Origin: Bacteroidales bacterium
Lineage (GTDB): Bacteria; Bacteroidota; Bacteroidia; Bacteroidales; FEN-979
NCBI GenBank assembly: GCA_017882335.1
Contig: JADGPR010000020.1
Coordinates: forward strand, 1 to 43,570
Length of the DNA: 43,570 nucleotides
Direction of reading: 5' to 3'
Part shown: positions 42,523 through 43,570 of the stretch, piece by piece
Position numbering within the stretch: the stretch's first letter is position 1
Layout of the letters: each line of letters starts with the position of its first letter
Notes under the pieces: generated by a model
Database searches by the model: none
Told to the model about the DNA's origin: nothing
What the model saw: only the letters and a program-made list of their open reading frames with translations
Position numbers and translations under genes: made by a program

Positions 42523-42560
42523 ACTTTATAACTTTATAAACTTTACAAACTTTATAAACT
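42523..42560 (-). repeat. Nonamer array (reverse of GTTTGTAAA)
   Basis: ACTTTATAA, ACTTTATAA, ACTTTACAA, ACTTTATAA, ACT on the plus strand. Same vocabulary as 29823-29890 in opposite orientation. It ends six bases before the folP start. Confidence 0.85.
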
Positions 42561-42566
42561 ATTAAT

Positions 42567-43409
42567 TTGACTCCGACTTCATCTTCGTTCTCTTTAAATT
42601 GCGCAGGTAAAACTATTAGTCTGAGTACGCCAGTGGTGATGGGAATTTTGAATATCACACCCGATTCCTTTTACGATGGAGGCCGTTTCTTAAACCTTAT
42701 CGACCAGCTGAAACAAGTCGAGAAGATGATCTCCGAGGGGGCAGTCATTGTCGACATCGGGGCCATGTCAACGCGCCCAGGATCAATCCCTGTGGATGAA
42801 GAGGAGGAGATAGCCCGTCTGTTGCCCTCTCTTGCGGCCATCAGGGGTCATTTCAGCGAAGTGGTTATTTCGGTTGATACGTACCGTTCTGCAGTGGCAA
42901 AAGCTGCTATCGAACATGGGGCTATGATGATCAATGATATATACGGAGGAAGGTTCGACGGTGAGATGTTTGACTTGATAGCCCGTCACAATATTCCCTA
43001 CATTCTGATGCACATGCAGGGATCACCAGACGATATGCAGATCAACCCGCACTATAAGGATGTTGTAAGTGAGGTCCACGAATTTTTCCGCTCCCGGCTC
43101 CATCTTCTTCCATCCGGGTTCAACCAGGTGGTCCTTGATCCGGGATTCGGCTTCGGCAAAACGGTTGAGAATAACTTCCGGCTGTTCCAGCAGTTCGAAT
43201 CGTTCCATTCTTTTGGTTTTCCTCTCCTGGCCGGGCTTTCCAGGAAATCGATGATCAATCGTGTTTTACAGATCAAACCGCAGGAAGCACTTAATGGTAC
43301 AACAGTCCTCAACACGATCGCACTCCTGAAAGGCGCAAATATTCTAAGGGTTCATGACGTTAAAGAAGCGTGTGAGGCAATAAAATTGGTAAGGCAATTA
43401 AGCCATTAG
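42567..43409 (+). CDS. folP: Dihydropteroate synthase
   Basis: Condenses p-aminobenzoate with the pterin pyrophosphate in folate synthesis; the sulfonamide target. 280 residues. Seen: VVMGILNITPDSFYDGG (23-39), VDIGAMSTRPGS, SVDTYRS, MINDIYGG, YILMHMQG, LDPGFGFGKT and the C-terminal GLSRKSMINRVL. The start is TTG at 42567: the first in-frame ATG (Met25) would remove the first strand, and the TTG gives the length expected. The leader consists of the nonamer array, so any promoter must lie beyond it or inside. Convergent with the partial gene at the right edge. Confidence 0.95.
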   Translation: MTPTSSSFSLNCAGKTISLSTPVVMGILNITPDSFYDGGRFLNLIDQLKQVEKMISEGAVIVDIGAMSTRPGSIPVDEEEEIARLLPSLAAIRGHFSEVVISVDTYRSAVAKAAIEHGAMMINDIYGGRFDGEMFDLIARHNIPYILMHMQGSPDDMQINPHYKDVVSEVHEFFRSRLHLLPSGFNQVVLDPGFGFGKTVENNFRLFQQFESFHSFGFPLLAGLSRKSMINRVLQIKPQEALNGTTVLNTIALLKGANILRVHDVKEACEAIKLVRQLSH

Positions 43410-43470
43410 GTGTCTGGTCGGGCAGAGCGGAGTTATTTGTCCCGGTCGTTTTGTGTGCATCTGGGCGCAC

Positions 43471-43570
43471 TTAATCCTTGATACACCTTAAATTGAATGC
43501 ATGCGTCCGGCTGCTGGGATAATATGATACACTGGGATTATACGTGTTCATCCCATGTGCCCAGGCTTTA
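43471..43570 (-). CDS. C-terminus of a FISUMP-type (Fibrobacter succinogenes major paralogous domain) protein
   Basis: The last 32 codons of a minus-strand gene enter from the right edge: KAWAHGMNTYNPSVSYYPSS then RTHAFNLRCIKD and TAA. The final (F/V)x(V/L)RC(I/V)KD is characteristic of the FISUMP domain (TIGR02145) of secreted, often lipoprotein or T9SS-associated, proteins, which ends with exactly this cysteine-containing strand. Too short for the standard six-frame cut-off. It is convergent with folP, 61 bases apart. Everything upstream lies outside the window, so length and localisation are unknown. Confidence 0.65.
   Translation of the reverse strand, partial: KAWAHGMNTYNPSVSYYPSSRTHAFNLRCIKD

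Noticed and set aside
42459-42560. CRISPR array
   Set aside because: Units are 7-9 bases directly joined, without spacers of unique sequence, and no cas genes are present.

Overview
The window looks like chromosomal DNA of a free-living member of the Bacteroidota, probably Bacteroidales or a near relative. Evidence: a type B gliding/T9SS sorting domain (CHU_C), a FISUMP-type C-terminus, BT_3928-like and DUF1599 proteins, promoter-like boxes of the Bacteroidota form TTG-N18-20-TAnnTTTG, and few Shine-Dalgarno sequences. Most genes are housekeeping. I see no tRNA, rRNA, CRISPR array, prophage or recognisable insertion sequence.

Layout. 1-3285 (minus): two Cys/Met-metabolism PLP enzymes and a truncated threonine synthase, i.e. 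the homoserine branch point. 3442-7542: a short-chain dehydrogenase, then dihydrolipoyl dehydrogenase, a lone dTDP-4-dehydrorhamnose 3,5-epimerase and a lytic transglycosylase. 7566-11136: uvrA and a LOG-family hydrolase. 11201-16096: tight run rsfS-ftsH-LUD protein-DUF2007-like-cdsA-psd, linking ribosome silencing, membrane proteolysis and phosphatidylethanolamine synthesis. 16116-21538: a DUF2461 protein and three envelope or secreted proteins. 21728-26300: glyA-sixA-ppk1, an AT-rich four-helix-bundle gene, and a divIC/ftsB-like gene. 26278-29777 (minus): priA and pfkA. 30136-31235: a second dehydrogenase and a cold-shock protein with a clear terminator. 31484-42361 (minus): dnaN, plsY, a 1499-residue exported protein of unknown function, prmA, tpiA, an orphan OppB/DppB-type permease, a DoxX/MauE-like protein and a DUF1599 protein. 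42567-43409 (plus): folP. 43471-43570 (minus): the C-terminus of a FISUMP-type protein.

The most unusual signal lies between the genes. At least fifteen spacers hold short imperfect tandem arrays with 7-, 8- or 9-base units, most often exactly 7. Unit sequences differ between sites but come from a small vocabulary that recurs, often in opposite orientation (AATTGAT three times; GCTGGCGA, GGATGCT, GAATGCAG, GCGGACAA and GTTTGTAAA twice each). Many arrays begin at or inside a stop codon. One array supplies the signal-peptide core of the T9SS cargo protein, in a gene whose only nearby ATG is out of frame and followed at once by TAA. Another supplies the last residues of polyphosphate kinase. Two arrays in inverted orientation bracket the AT-rich four-helix-bundle gene. 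The nearest analogue I know is the heptanucleotide STRR repeats of heterocystous cyanobacteria. Whether these arrays are slippage products, mobile, or regulatory cannot be settled from one window.
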